Below are positions 56,720-64,000 of a DNA stretch of 64,000 nt, piece after piece; the first letter of the stretch is position 1; the number at the start of each line of letters is the position of its first letter. The translations under genes were made by a program, and so were the position numbers. Origin of the DNA: Streptomyces malaysiense (GTDB taxonomy: Bacteria > Actinomycetota > Actinomycetes > Streptomycetales > Streptomycetaceae); NCBI RefSeq assembly GCF_000980885.2, contig NZ_LBDA02000018.1, positions 62,001-126,000 on the forward strand, in the 5' to 3' direction. The notes below the pieces were generated by a model, which did not search any database, was not told where the DNA came from, and was given only the letters and a program-made list of their open reading frames with translations.

Positions 56720-57751
56720 TCACCAGCGGCCCGCCCGGGTGCCCGTGACCGGTGTGGACGGCCGGCCGTCCACACCGACCGGCACCTCGCCGCGCAGCAT
56801 CACCCGGTGCATGATCCGGGGCGCGTCGACATGGGTGTGGTCGCCGGGGGCCAGATGGATGGTGGCCCGGTTGTCCCAGAAGGCAACGCTGCCGGGCGCC
56901 CAGCGGAAGCGCACCGTGTACTCGGGGCGGACCGCCTGGTCGAGGAGCATCCGGAGCAGGGCCGCGCTCTCCGGGCGGGAGACGCCGGTGATCTGCTCGA
57001 CGTAGTAGCCGTTGACGAACAGCACTCGTTCGCCGGTCTCCGGGTGCACCCGGACCAAGGGGTGCTCGGAAGCCACCTGGTGGTCCAGGAGGTGGTGCAG
57101 ATAGGCGTCGTCGCCGGGGCGCGGCTGGTACCCGACGCCGAGCCGGTGCTCGGCGCGCAGGCCGTCCGCGAAGGCCCGCACGGGCGCGGAGAGGCCCGCG
57201 TAGGCGGCGGCCAGATTGGCCCAGGTGGTGTCGCCGCCGTAGGGCGGGACGGACTCGGCGCGCAGGACGGTCGCGGCGGGCGGGTCGACGCGGGCGCCGT
57301 GATCGCAGTGCCAGCCGCGCAGCAGGGTGGGACGGCGGCGGGCGAGCCACTCCTCTTGGTCCATTCCGTAGCGGCCGCCCAGTTCCAGCCGGTCGGCCGT
57401 GGTCTCCACCTCAGGGAAGTCCGGGGGCGAGGCGCCGCCGCGGCGGCCGAGGACGACCGGTTCCCCGAAGCGCCGGGCGAAGGCGACATGCCCCGCGTGG
57501 TCCAGGCGCTGGTCCCGGAAGAACACCACCTTCCAGCGCAGCACGGCCCGCCGGATCAGGTCGGCCACCGCGTCGTCGAGGGGTGCGGCGAGGTCGGCGC
57601 CGGTGATCTCGGCGCCGATGTGTCCGGCGACCGGCCGCACCTCCACGCCCGCGACCCGCATGTCCACACCGGTGACCGGATCCGGCCGCTCCGGCCCTTC
57701 CCGCCGCTCCGGCCGCTCCCGCTGCCGCGCGGCCGCCCTGTCCGTCGTCAT
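56720..57751 (-). CDS. TauD/TfdA-family Fe(II)/2-oxoglutarate dioxygenase
   Basis: The 343-residue protein has GHIGAEITGADLAAPLDDAV, VVFFRDQRLDHAGHVAFARR, RGWHCDHGARVDPPAATVLR with the H-x-D iron ligands, and WDNRATIHLAPGDHTHVDAP with the distal His and 2-oxoglutarate Arg region. Members hydroxylate sulfonates, phenoxy acids or natural products. I use ATG 57751, preceded by GGAG at seven bases; the earlier GTG 57838 has no ribosome-binding site and would add a Gly/Pro-rich leader. The 290 bp beyond its stop (56430-56719), up to the metallophosphoesterase, hold no gene. Confidence 0.9.
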   Translation of the reverse strand: MTTDRAAARQRERPERREGPERPDPVTGVDMRVAGVEVRPVAGHIGAEITGADLAAPLDDAVADLIRRAVLRWKVVFFRDQRLDHAGHVAFARRFGEPVVLGRRGGASPPDFPEVETTADRLELGGRYGMDQEEWLARRRPTLLRGWHCDHGARVDPPAATVLRAESVPPYGGDTTWANLAAAYAGLSAPVRAFADGLRAEHRLGVGYQPRPGDDAYLHHLLDHQVASEHPLVRVHPETGERVLFVNGYYVEQITGVSRPESAALLRMLLDQAVRPEYTVRFRWAPGSVAFWDNRATIHLAPGDHTHVDAPRIMHRVMLRGEVPVGVDGRPSTPVTGTRAGRW

Positions 57752-57888
57752 GCGCGCGCTCCGCTGCTCGTCCGTACCGGCCCCGGGCCCGTGCCGTCCA
57801 CCGGCCTCGTCGCGCCCGCCCGGTTGATCACCGCTCACCCTATCCGTGAGGCTGGTGGCACGACACTGTCGAGCGGAAGGTCTCCCCC

Positions 57889-58719
57889 GTGAACGGCATA
57901 CCGGTGCACACGCTCAACGACGGAACGACTGTCCCCGCCCTCGGCCTCGGTACCTGGCCGCTGGACGACACGGCGGCCGAGCGGGCCGTACGCGACGCGC
58001 TCGGCCTCGGCTACCGGCTGGTGGACACCGCGGTGAACTACCGCAACGAGACCGGCGTGGGACGGGCCCTCGCGGACTCCGGGGTGCCCCGCGAGGAGCT
58101 GGTGGTGACGACCAAGCTCCCGGGCCGCCACCACGGTTACCAGGAGACCCTGGCCTCCTTCGAGGAGTCCCGGCGGCGGCTCGGCCTGGAGTACGTGGAC
58201 CTGTACCTGATCCACTGGCCCAACCCCCGGGTCGGCAGGTACGTCGACTCCTGGAAGGCGATGATCAAGCTGCGGGAGGACGGCCTGATCCGCTCGATCG
58301 GCGTCTCCAACTTCACCCCGGAGCACATCGTGCGCCTGGAGAAGGAGACCGGGGTGCTGCCGTCGGTGAACCAGATCGAGCTGCACCCGCTGTTCCCGCA
58401 GGAGGAGCTGCGCGCCTTCCACGCGGACCAGGGCATCCTCACCGAGAGCTGGAGCCCGTTGGGCCGGGGCGGCCATCTGCTGGGCGACCCGCAGGTCGGC
58501 CGGATCGCCGACGAGCACGGGGTGAGCCCGGGGCAGGTGCTGCTGCGCTGGCACGTCCAGCTGGGCGCGCTGCCCATCCCGAAGTCCGCCGACCCCGAGC
58601 GGCAGCGCGCCAACCTGGACGTCTTCGGCTTCGAGCTGGACTCGGAGCAGCTGGCCGCGATCGCCCGGCACGCGCCGACCCGGCTCGGCGGGGACCCGGA
58701 GACGCACGAGGAGTTCTGA
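57889..58719 (+). CDS. Aldo/keto reductase (2,5-diketogluconate reductase-type)
   Basis: The 276-residue enzyme has VPALGLGTWPLDDTAAERAV, YRLVDTAVNYRNETGVGRAL (Asp and Tyr), VVTTKLPGRHHGY (Lys), YLIHWPNP (His), and IGVSNFTPEHIVRLEKETG. It is a classic AKR5-type reductase that uses NADPH on aldehydes and ketones. GTG 57889 is used, with GGAAGG nine bases upstream. It is divergent from the TauD gene (about 140 bp) and 60 bp before the LigD-type gene. Confidence 0.93.
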   Translation: MNGIPVHTLNDGTTVPALGLGTWPLDDTAAERAVRDALGLGYRLVDTAVNYRNETGVGRALADSGVPREELVVTTKLPGRHHGYQETLASFEESRRRLGLEYVDLYLIHWPNPRVGRYVDSWKAMIKLREDGLIRSIGVSNFTPEHIVRLEKETGVLPSVNQIELHPLFPQEELRAFHADQGILTESWSPLGRGGHLLGDPQVGRIADEHGVSPGQVLLRWHVQLGALPIPKSADPERQRANLDVFGFELDSEQLAAIARHAPTRLGGDPETHEEF

Positions 58720-58779
58720 GACCGGTGTGAGCGGGGTACCCGGGGCGCGGACGGGGCGGACACGCGGAAGGAGCCGCAC

Positions 58780-59307
58780 ATGGCAACGGAGGAACGGCCG
58801 CGGTTCGTGGTGCAGATCCACGACGCGCGCCGGACGCACTTCGACTTCCGGCTCCTGGTGGGCGACGTCCTGAAGTCCTGGTCCGTGCCGAGGGGGCCGT
58901 CCGCCGACCCCGGCGACAAGCGGCTCGCCGTGCCGACGCAGGACCATCCGCCGTCGTACGAGGACTTCGAGGGTGTGATCCCGACGGGCGAGTACGGCGG
59001 CGGCACGGTGATCGTGTGGGACCGGGGGACGTACGAGCCGCTGAGCCATGACCGGCGGGGGCGACCGGTGGACTTCGCCGAGTCGCTCCGGCGCGGGCAC
59101 GCCACGTTCCGGCTGCGCGGCAGCAAGCTGCGCGGCGAGTACGCCCTGACCCGCTTCCGGGGCCGGGACGGGGAGGACGCCTGGCTGCTGGTGCGCAAGG
59201 GCGCGGCGCAGCGGTCCGGGCACGGGTCCCCCGACCCGCGGCGGGCCCGTTCGGTGCGCACCGGGCGGACCCTCGCCCAGGTCGCCGCGGACGGGGCCGC
59301 GCGCTGA
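58780..59307 (+). CDS. Stand-alone LigD-type 3'-phosphoesterase domain
   Basis: The 175-residue protein is the polymerase-ligase N-terminal (PE) domain: FVVQIHDARRTHFDFRLLVG with the metal ligands His and Asp, SWSVPRGPSADPGDKRLAV, and FEGVIPTGEYGGGTVIVWD. In LigD this domain trims 3' ends during nonhomologous end joining and nucleotide repair. Here no polymerase or ligase domain follows, and Ku is not in the window, so it acts alone or with partners encoded elsewhere. AAGGAG lies six bases before the ATG. The C-terminal 25 residues are basic and low in complexity, perhaps DNA-binding. Confidence 0.92.
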   Translation: MATEERPRFVVQIHDARRTHFDFRLLVGDVLKSWSVPRGPSADPGDKRLAVPTQDHPPSYEDFEGVIPTGEYGGGTVIVWDRGTYEPLSHDRRGRPVDFAESLRRGHATFRLRGSKLRGEYALTRFRGRDGEDAWLLVRKGAAQRSGHGSPDPRRARSVRTGRTLAQVAADGAAR

Positions 59308-59395
59308 CGGTCCGGATTCCCCGGTTCCGGCCCCGGCGGGTGTGCGGGGAGCCCGGGTTCGCGCCGGCATCCTTCGTCGCCCTGGAGGCATCCGA

Positions 59396-59834
59396 ATGCG
59401 CACAGCACAGCGCGGCGCCGCCCTGGTCTGCGCCGTCACCGCCGCCACCGTACTGACCTGCCCGGCCGCGGGGGCGACCCCGGCGGGACCGGGGGTGACG
59501 GCCCGCACGATCAGTGAGCGGACCCGTCGGGGGCACCGACTACACCCTGCGGGAGATCACCATCCCGCCCGGCCGGAGCACCGGCTGGCACTTCCACGAC
59601 GGCCCGCTGTACGGGGTGGTGCGCCGGGGCACCCTGAGCCACTTCGACTCCTCCTGCGCCCTCGACGGGGTGTACGGGGCGGGCGCGCCGATACGGGAGC
59701 CGGCCGGACCGGGAAACGTGCACACAGGCCGCGATCTCGGGGACACCCCGGTCGTGCTCGACGTGCTGTACGTGCTGCCGCACGGCTCGCCGTTCTCCGA
59801 GGACGCGCCGAACCCGGGCTGCGCCTTCCAGTAA
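59396..59834 (+). pseudogene. Secreted cupin protein disrupted by a +1 frameshift
   Basis: The first frame gives a signal peptide (QRGAALVCAVTAATVLTCPA) and ARTISER; the next frame resumes VGGTDYTLREITIPPGRSTG, then WHFHDGPLYGVVRRGTL (cupin His-x-His), and ends VLYVLPHGSPFSEDAP. Removing one C from the CCC at 59523-59525 restores ISERTVGGTDYTL and an uninterrupted 145-residue secreted cupin. So the gene is disabled by a single inserted base, or the base is a sequencing error. The sequence outside the lesion shows no other decay, so the event is recent. Length 439 bp is three times 146 plus one. Confidence 0.85.
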
Positions 59835-59841
59835 GGGCCGG

Positions 59842-62187
59842 TCAGGCGTCGGGGAGCGGCTGTTCGGCCCAGATGGTCTTGCCCGCGCCCGTCTGCCTGC
59901 TCCCCCAGCGCTGGGTGAGCTGGGCGACCAGCAGCAGTCCCCGGCCGCCCTCGTCGTAGGCGTGCGCGCGGCGCAGGTGCGGGGAGGTGGAACTGGCGTC
60001 GGAGACCTCGCAGATGAGGGCGCGGTCGCGGATCAGCCTCAGCTGGACGGGCGGTTCGCCGTAGCGGATGGCGTTGGTGACGAGTTCGCTGACGACCAGT
60101 TCGGTGACGAAGGCGGCCTCCTCCAGCCCCCAGGCGGCCAGTTGCTCGCCCGCGGCCTGCCGGACCACGGCGACCTGGGCGGGGTGGGCGGGGACGTCCC
60201 AGGTGGCGACCCGGTCGGCGCCGAGGGCGCGGGTGCGCACCAGCAGCAGGGCCACGTCGTCGCGGGGCTGCTCGGGCAGTACGGCCTTGAGGACGCCGTC
60301 GGCGAGGGCGTCCAGGGAGTCGGCGGGTGCCCCGACGGCGCGGCGCAGCTCGTCGTCGGCGCCGTCCGGCCTCCCGGCGCGGTGGGCGACCAGGCCGTCG
60401 GTGAACAGGGCCACCACGGAGCCCTCGGGCAGCTCCAGCTCCGTCGCCTCGAAGGGCAGTCCGCCGATGCCGAGGGGCGGCCCGGCGCTCATGGGCACGA
60501 GCTCGGCGCCGTCGCCGCCCGGCAGGACGAGGAACGGGGCCGGATGACCGGCGGTGGCGAGCGTGAGCCGGCGCGAGACGGGGTCGTAGACGGCGTACAC
60601 GCAGGTGGCGCCGATCTCGGCGACCTCCTCGCGGCCGTTCTCGGCGGCGAGGTGCGTCACCAGGTCGTCGAGGTGGGTGAGGAGTTCGTCGGGCGGCAGG
60701 TCGACATCGGCGAGCGTGCGCACGGCGGTGCGCAGCCGGCCCATGGTGGCCGAGGAGCTGATGCCGTGGCCCACCACGTCTCCGACGACCAGTCCGACCC
60801 GCCCGCCGGAGAGCGGGATGACGTCGAACCAGTCGCCGCCGATCCCGGCCTGCGAACCGCACGGCAGATAGCGGTGGGCCACGTCGAGGGCGGCCTGTCC
60901 GGGCAGCCGGCTCGGCAGCAGGCTGTGCTGGAGGGCGAGGGCGGTGCTGCGTTCGCGGGCGAAGCGGCGGGCGTTGTCGATGCAGACGGCGGCGCGGCTG
61001 GCCAGTTCCTCGGCGAAGACGGCGTCGTCGGGGCCGTAGTCCTCCGGATGGGTCAGCCGGACGCAGACCGCGACGCCCAGGGTGGTGCCGCGGGCACGCA
61101 GCGGTACGGCGATCATGGAGTGGACGTCCTCCCGGAAGCGCCGGCCCCGGGGCGCGCGTGCGTTGCGGTCCGCGAGCCAGGCCCGGAATCCCGGCTCGCC
61201 CGCCTGGCTGAGGATCGCGTGCCCTTCGCGCAGCGCGCAGGCCGGCGGTGCGGGGGGCCGGTAGATCTGGGTCTCGCCGATCCGTACGGCCAGTCCGGGG
61301 GTGCCCGGCCGGGTGGACTTGTAGGCGACGCGGCGCAGCTCGGCGTCCTCCACGGCGACCATCGGGGGCTCGTCGGCGCCGAGCACCCAGTCGAGCAGGT
61401 CGACGGTCGCGAAGTCGGCGTAGCGTGGCACGAGGATCTCGATCAGCTCCTCGGCGGTGCGCACCACGTCGAGGGTGGTGCCGATGCGGGTGGCGGCCTC
61501 GTTGAGCAGGGCGAGCCGGCGTCTGGCCCAGTACTGCTCGTTGTTGTCGTAGGCGGCCAGGGCGACCGCGGTCTGGGTGCCGGAGGCGTCGCGCAGCGGC
61601 CACATCTCCAGGCTCCAGAAGTGCTCCCGGTTCAGCGCGGGCGCGGCGGCGAAGTTCTCGAAGCGTACGGGCAGGCCGGCCTCGGCGACCTCGCGGAGAT
61701 GGCGGAGGAAGCCCCGGTTGGACTCGGTGTCGGCCACGGTGTCCAGGAAGAACCGGCCGGTCAGCCCCTCCTCTGGGACGCCGATGACCTTGCAGGCGGC
61801 GTCGTTGAGGCGCAGGTAGCGCTGCTGGAGGTCGAAGACGGACATCGACATGGACGCCTGCTCGAAAGCCTGTGCGGCGAGCGCGACGCCGGGCGGTTCG
61901 GCCGTGACGGCGTGGCCCGCGGGCCGTCCGGCGCCGTCGTCGAGAGGGCAGGCGGTGATCACGAGGTCGAGGCGGTGGCCGTCGCGGTGGCGCAGGGCGA
62001 CGGTGCCGTGCCACGTCCCCGTGCGGGCGGCGAGGGCCTCTCCGGGGAGTTCCGCGGCGAGCAGATCCGCCGCGGGGCGGCCCACGATCTCCTCGGCCGG
62101 GTGGCCCGTGAGCAGCCGAGCGCCCTCGCTCCACCCGGTCACCCGGCCCCGGGTGTCGATGATCGCCACGGCGGCGACACGGTCCAT
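59842..62187 (-). CDS. Multi-domain SpoIIE regulator: PAS-PAS-GAF-PP2C-HATPase
   Basis: The 781-residue protein has two PAS domains (IIDTRGRVTGWSEGARLLTG; FDLQQRYLRLNDAACKVIGV), a GAF domain (FREDVHSMIAVPLRARGTTLG), a PP2C_SpoIIE domain (GGDWFDVIPLSGGRVGLVVG, VVALFTDGLVAHRAG, PRDDVALLLVRTR) and a C-terminal HATPase_c kinase (VSELVTNAIRYGEPP, VSDASSTSPHLRR, GRGLLLVAQL). Phosphatase and kinase activity in one chain suit a self-contained partner-switch regulator. ATG 62187 has no clear ribosome-binding site; a TTG at 62223 would add 12 residues with poor codons. It follows the cupin pseudogene convergently by 7 bp. Confidence 0.93.
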   Translation of the reverse strand: MDRVAAVAIIDTRGRVTGWSEGARLLTGHPAEEIVGRPAADLLAAELPGEALAARTGTWHGTVALRHRDGHRLDLVITACPLDDGAGRPAGHAVTAEPPGVALAAQAFEQASMSMSVFDLQQRYLRLNDAACKVIGVPEEGLTGRFFLDTVADTESNRGFLRHLREVAEAGLPVRFENFAAAPALNREHFWSLEMWPLRDASGTQTAVALAAYDNNEQYWARRRLALLNEAATRIGTTLDVVRTAEELIEILVPRYADFATVDLLDWVLGADEPPMVAVEDAELRRVAYKSTRPGTPGLAVRIGETQIYRPPAPPACALREGHAILSQAGEPGFRAWLADRNARAPRGRRFREDVHSMIAVPLRARGTTLGVAVCVRLTHPEDYGPDDAVFAEELASRAAVCIDNARRFARERSTALALQHSLLPSRLPGQAALDVAHRYLPCGSQAGIGGDWFDVIPLSGGRVGLVVGDVVGHGISSSATMGRLRTAVRTLADVDLPPDELLTHLDDLVTHLAAENGREEVAEIGATCVYAVYDPVSRRLTLATAGHPAPFLVLPGGDGAELVPMSAGPPLGIGGLPFEATELELPEGSVVALFTDGLVAHRAGRPDGADDELRRAVGAPADSLDALADGVLKAVLPEQPRDDVALLLVRTRALGADRVATWDVPAHPAQVAVVRQAAGEQLAAWGLEEAAFVTELVVSELVTNAIRYGEPPVQLRLIRDRALICEVSDASSTSPHLRRAHAYDEGGRGLLLVAQLTQRWGSRQTGAGKTIWAEQPLPDA

Positions 62188-62244
62188 AAGGCCCAGAATG
62201 ATCCGATTGTCGCGGCTCCTCAAGCGCGGGGGCCGCGAGCCGGG

Positions 62245-62712
62245 TCAGGCCCGGTGGGCACGCAGGGCGGCGAGGGCCTTGTCGGCGTGGGTGTTCATGC
62301 GCAGCTCGCTGCGGACGATCTCCAGCACGGTGCGGTCCTCGGCGATGACGAAGGTGACGCGCTTGGTGGGGGCGAGGGTGAAACCGCGCCTGACCCCGAA
62401 CCGCTCGCGGACCGTGCCGTCGGCGTCGGACAGGAGCGGCATGCCGAGCGCGTGCCGCCCGGCGAACTCCCGCTGCTTGTCGACGTCGTCACCGCTGATG
62501 CCGACGGGCCGGGCGCCGAGCGCGGCGAACTCGGCGGCCAGGTCACGGAAGTGGCAGGCCTCGGCGGTGCAGCCCGGGGTGAGGGCGGCGGGGTAGAAGA
62601 AGAGGACCAGGGGTCCGTCGGCGAGCAGTTCGCCGAGGCTTCGGACGGTCCCGGACTCGTCGGGGAGGGCGAAGTCCTCCGCCTTGTCCCCGACCTCGAC
62701 ACGCTCGCTCAT
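62245..62712 (-). CDS. Peroxiredoxin (BCP/PrxQ-type)
   Basis: The 155-residue protein has VGDKAEDFALPDESGTVRSL, VLFFYPAALTPGCTAEACHF (peroxidatic Cys in P-x-x-T-x-x-C, with a second Cys four residues later as in PrxQ), and LGARPVGISGDDVDKQREFA. It reduces peroxides using thioredoxin. The PrxQ resolving Cys gives an intramolecular disulfide. AGAGGAGGAACC precedes the ATG. It lies 57 bp upstream of the large SpoIIE regulator on the same strand and may be cotranscribed with it. Confidence 0.93.
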   Translation of the reverse strand: MSERVEVGDKAEDFALPDESGTVRSLGELLADGPLVLFFYPAALTPGCTAEACHFRDLAAEFAALGARPVGISGDDVDKQREFAGRHALGMPLLSDADGTVRERFGVRRGFTLAPTKRVTFVIAEDRTVLEIVRSELRMNTHADKALAALRAHRA

Positions 62713-63306
62713 GACCGGTTCCTCCTCTGGTGGCCTGCCGCCGGATATTACTGGACGGTAAGCCGCCGGGTGGCCCGTTCGCGCGACTCCTTCCCCTTCT
62801 CCGCAAAGCCCCCGGTCCACGGCCGGCCCCCGTCCCTCGGGCCCGGCCACCGCCGGCGCACCCGCCGCGACGTCAGTCCCGCCCGAGTACGCGAGGTCAC
62901 GTGCGCGGCCTCGGCCCCGAGCCGGAGCGCCCCGGACAGGATGCCGGGTGCGGGTGAGGGGGTGAGGGCGCGCCCGGTCCCGGCGGCCCCGGGGGAGCCG
63001 CGTCCGGGCCGGACGGCGAGGACGAGGACGCGGACCCGGACACGGACACCGGCATGACGTCGCGTCCACGCGGACCTCGCCCGGCCCGGCCCTTCCGTCC
63101 CGGCGGCCAGCGCGGCACGGACCGGATCGCTCCGGCACGTCCGCCCGGCTCCCGCGCCTCCCCCGAGATCAGGCCCGCCGCGCGTCCCCCGGGACGTCCC
63201 ACGCCGTCCCGGGGGACACGGAAACGGCATGGTGACGGGTTCGCACGGCAAGGCTGGGCGGCGTGATCACGGTTCGTGGTCACGAGATCGACAGCCGGAG
63301 GTTTCC
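62713..63306. other. Gene-free stretch before the SH3-domain gene
   Basis: Nearly 600 bp with only Arg/Pro/Gly-rich open frames. A short GAGGAC/GGACAC-type imperfect repeat lies at 63013-63052. The segment before 62760 should contain the peroxiredoxin promoter, and that after 63225 the promoter of the SH3-domain gene. I see no RNA gene or larger repeat. Confidence 0.45.
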
Positions 63307-63690
63307 ATGATCCGTCGGGCCCTCAAGAGCGTTCTGCCGGCCGCGGCCGCGGTGCTCGCACTGCTGCCCGTGACGGCCGGCGCCGCCGCGGCGAGCACCG
63401 TCGCCGCGCGCCCGGTGGCCGCCGTCGCCGCCCCGCAGCACCCCGTCCGCAGCCACCCCTACCGGACCGGCCGGGTCACCACCCGCGGCATCCGGCTCAA
63501 CGTCCGCTCCGGCCCGGGAACCGGCTACCGGGTGGTGGGCAGCCGGCACACCGGCCGGCTCGTCTCGGTCAGCTGCAAGACCTACGGGTCCCGGGTGTAC
63601 GGCAACCACATCTGGTACCGGCTCTCCCAGCGCCGGGGCTACGTCTCCGCCCACTACGTGACCACCCGGGGGTACGTCCCCTGGTGCTGA
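63307..63690 (+). CDS. Secreted SH3-domain (bacterial SH3) protein
   Basis: The 127-residue protein has a signal peptide (ALKSVLPAAAAVLALLPVTA, cut after AAAAS) and one bacterial SH3 domain: IRLNVRSGPGTGYRVVG, with the diagnostic L-N-V-R-S-G-P block, then SRHTGRLVSVSCKTYGSRV and WYRLSQRRGYVSAHYVTTRG. Such domains bind peptidoglycan or other ligands in the wall. Two Cys (SCKT and PWC at the end) can form a disulfide. GGAGGTTTCC lies just before ATG 63307. A hairpin terminator follows at 63725. Confidence 0.9.
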   Translation: MIRRALKSVLPAAAAVLALLPVTAGAAAASTVAARPVAAVAAPQHPVRSHPYRTGRVTTRGIRLNVRSGPGTGYRVVGSRHTGRLVSVSCKTYGSRVYGNHIWYRLSQRRGYVSAHYVTTRGYVPWC

Positions 63691-63724
63691 CGGGCATCCG
63701 CCGCACCGACGACTGACCACCGAG

Positions 63725-63756
63725 GGCCTGTCCGGGAGCCGCGTCCCGAACAGGCC
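63725..63756. terminator. Terminator hairpin after the SH3-domain gene
   Basis: GGCCTGTCCGGGA and TCCCGAACAGGCC pair over 13 positions with one mismatch and a six-base loop, 35 bp after the stop codon, followed by TTCGG. Confidence 0.75.
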
Positions 63757-63881
63757 TTCGGCATGCAGGCGCTTGACCCGGCCCATACCTCGTCCGGTGT
63801 TGCAGCGGGCGTCCGGCAGGGAAACCATCCCGGCATCAGGGGCGAAACGCCCATAGGGGAACGGGAGTCGAGGAACGCACG

Positions 63882-64000
63882 ATGCGGCACCCCCAAGGAC
63901 CGACCGCGCCGGACGAGTCGCTGCCGGTGAGACTGCGTGAGCTGAAGGACCGTACGGGGCTGAGCCTGGCGGCGCTCGCCGCACGCACCCCGTACAGCAA
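63882..64000 (+). CDS. Helix-turn-helix (XRE-type) protein, partial at right edge
   Basis: The first 39 residues read MRHPQGPTAPDESLPVRLRE, followed by LKDRTGLSLAALAARTPYSK, an XRE-type helix-turn-helix (helix two AALAARTPYS). Such N termini occur in DNA-binding regulators of Streptomyces, often followed by a large hydrophobic or ATPase portion that lies outside this window. GAGGAACGCACG precedes ATG 63882. The remainder is missing, so the family beyond XRE is unknown. Confidence 0.8.
   Translation, partial: MRHPQGPTAPDESLPVRLRELKDRTGLSLAALAARTPYS

Noticed and set aside
59962..63057. Long plus-strand open frame of 1031 codons
   Set aside because: It is the mirror of the SpoIIE regulator and peroxiredoxin genes. 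The translation is Gly/Val/Ala/Glu-rich with no motif, a high-GC shadow.

Overview
The window is chromosomal DNA of a Streptomyces-type actinobacterium. The evidence is GC content around 70% with strong third-position GC, frequent GTG starts, almost no TTA codons, and actinobacterial families (DUF5133, DUF5701, SCO6745-like, MASE1, SpoIIE-type PP2C phosphatases, class F sortase, GH46 chitosanase, GH64 glucanase, graspetide pair). I saw no tRNA, rRNA, insertion sequence, prophage, CRISPR array or origin. The window opens inside one gene (maltokinase-cap protein) and closes inside another (helix-turn-helix protein).

Layout. (1) 1-8.9 kb, minus strand: an exopolysaccharide locus with the parts list of Pel and galactosaminogalactan systems. 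It runs from an Agd3-like secreted deacetylase through a PelF-type GT4 glycosyltransferase, a polytopic membrane protein with a TTA codon, a UDP-sugar-type epimerase, a sugar nucleotidylyltransferase and a second epimerase to a spherulin-4 (Sph3-like) hydrolase. (2) 9-17.6 kb: secreted protein, secreted adenosine deaminase, DUF5133, SGNH lipase, phosphoglucomutase, and a chitosanase with a palindromic operator inside its promoter. (3) 17.6-24.7 kb: a Crp-type box, a 57-residue Cys4 protein, DedA, an MFS pump with its MarR regulator divergent from a CsbD stress protein, an RsbW-like kinase, a MASE1 protein and a PP2C phosphatase. (4) 24.8-32.3 kb: PIG-V-like mannosyltransferase, long GAPDH, TetR with operator, SGNH esterase, class F sortase with a likely wall-anchored partner, SCO6745-like protein. 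(5) 32.3-38.7 kb: the main accessory stretch. It holds a decayed ketosamine-kinase relic, a graspetide precursor/ATP-grasp pair followed by an oxidoreductase, and, convergent with them, a tightly coupled operon of calerythrin-type EF-hand protein, isocitrate/isopropylmalate-type dehydrogenase, cysteine hydrolase and methyltransferase. (6) 39-46 kb: acetyltransferase behind an 18-codon leader peptide, membrane PP2C phosphatase, Lrp/AsnC regulator with a class III aminotransferase and two helically phased palindromes, PucR-like regulator. (7) 46-64 kb: Sua5/YciO protein, dienelactone hydrolase, GH64 glucanase with LacI-type operator, thermolysin-type protease, cytosolic beta-lactamase-like protein, epoxide hydrolase, DUF5701 with a TTA codon, metallophosphoesterase, TauD dioxygenase, aldo/keto reductase, stand-alone LigD phosphoesterase domain, a cupin gene broken by one base, a large PAS/GAF/PP2C/ATPase regulator, peroxiredoxin and SH3 protein.

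Genes that visibly work together are the exopolysaccharide operon, the MarR-MFS pair, the sortase and its partner, tgmA-tgmB, the EF-hand operon and the Lrp-aminotransferase pair. The best candidates for something undescribed are the EF-hand/dehydrogenase operon, the Gram-positive Pel/GAG-like locus with its bldA codon and intra-operon hairpin, and the graspetide unit.
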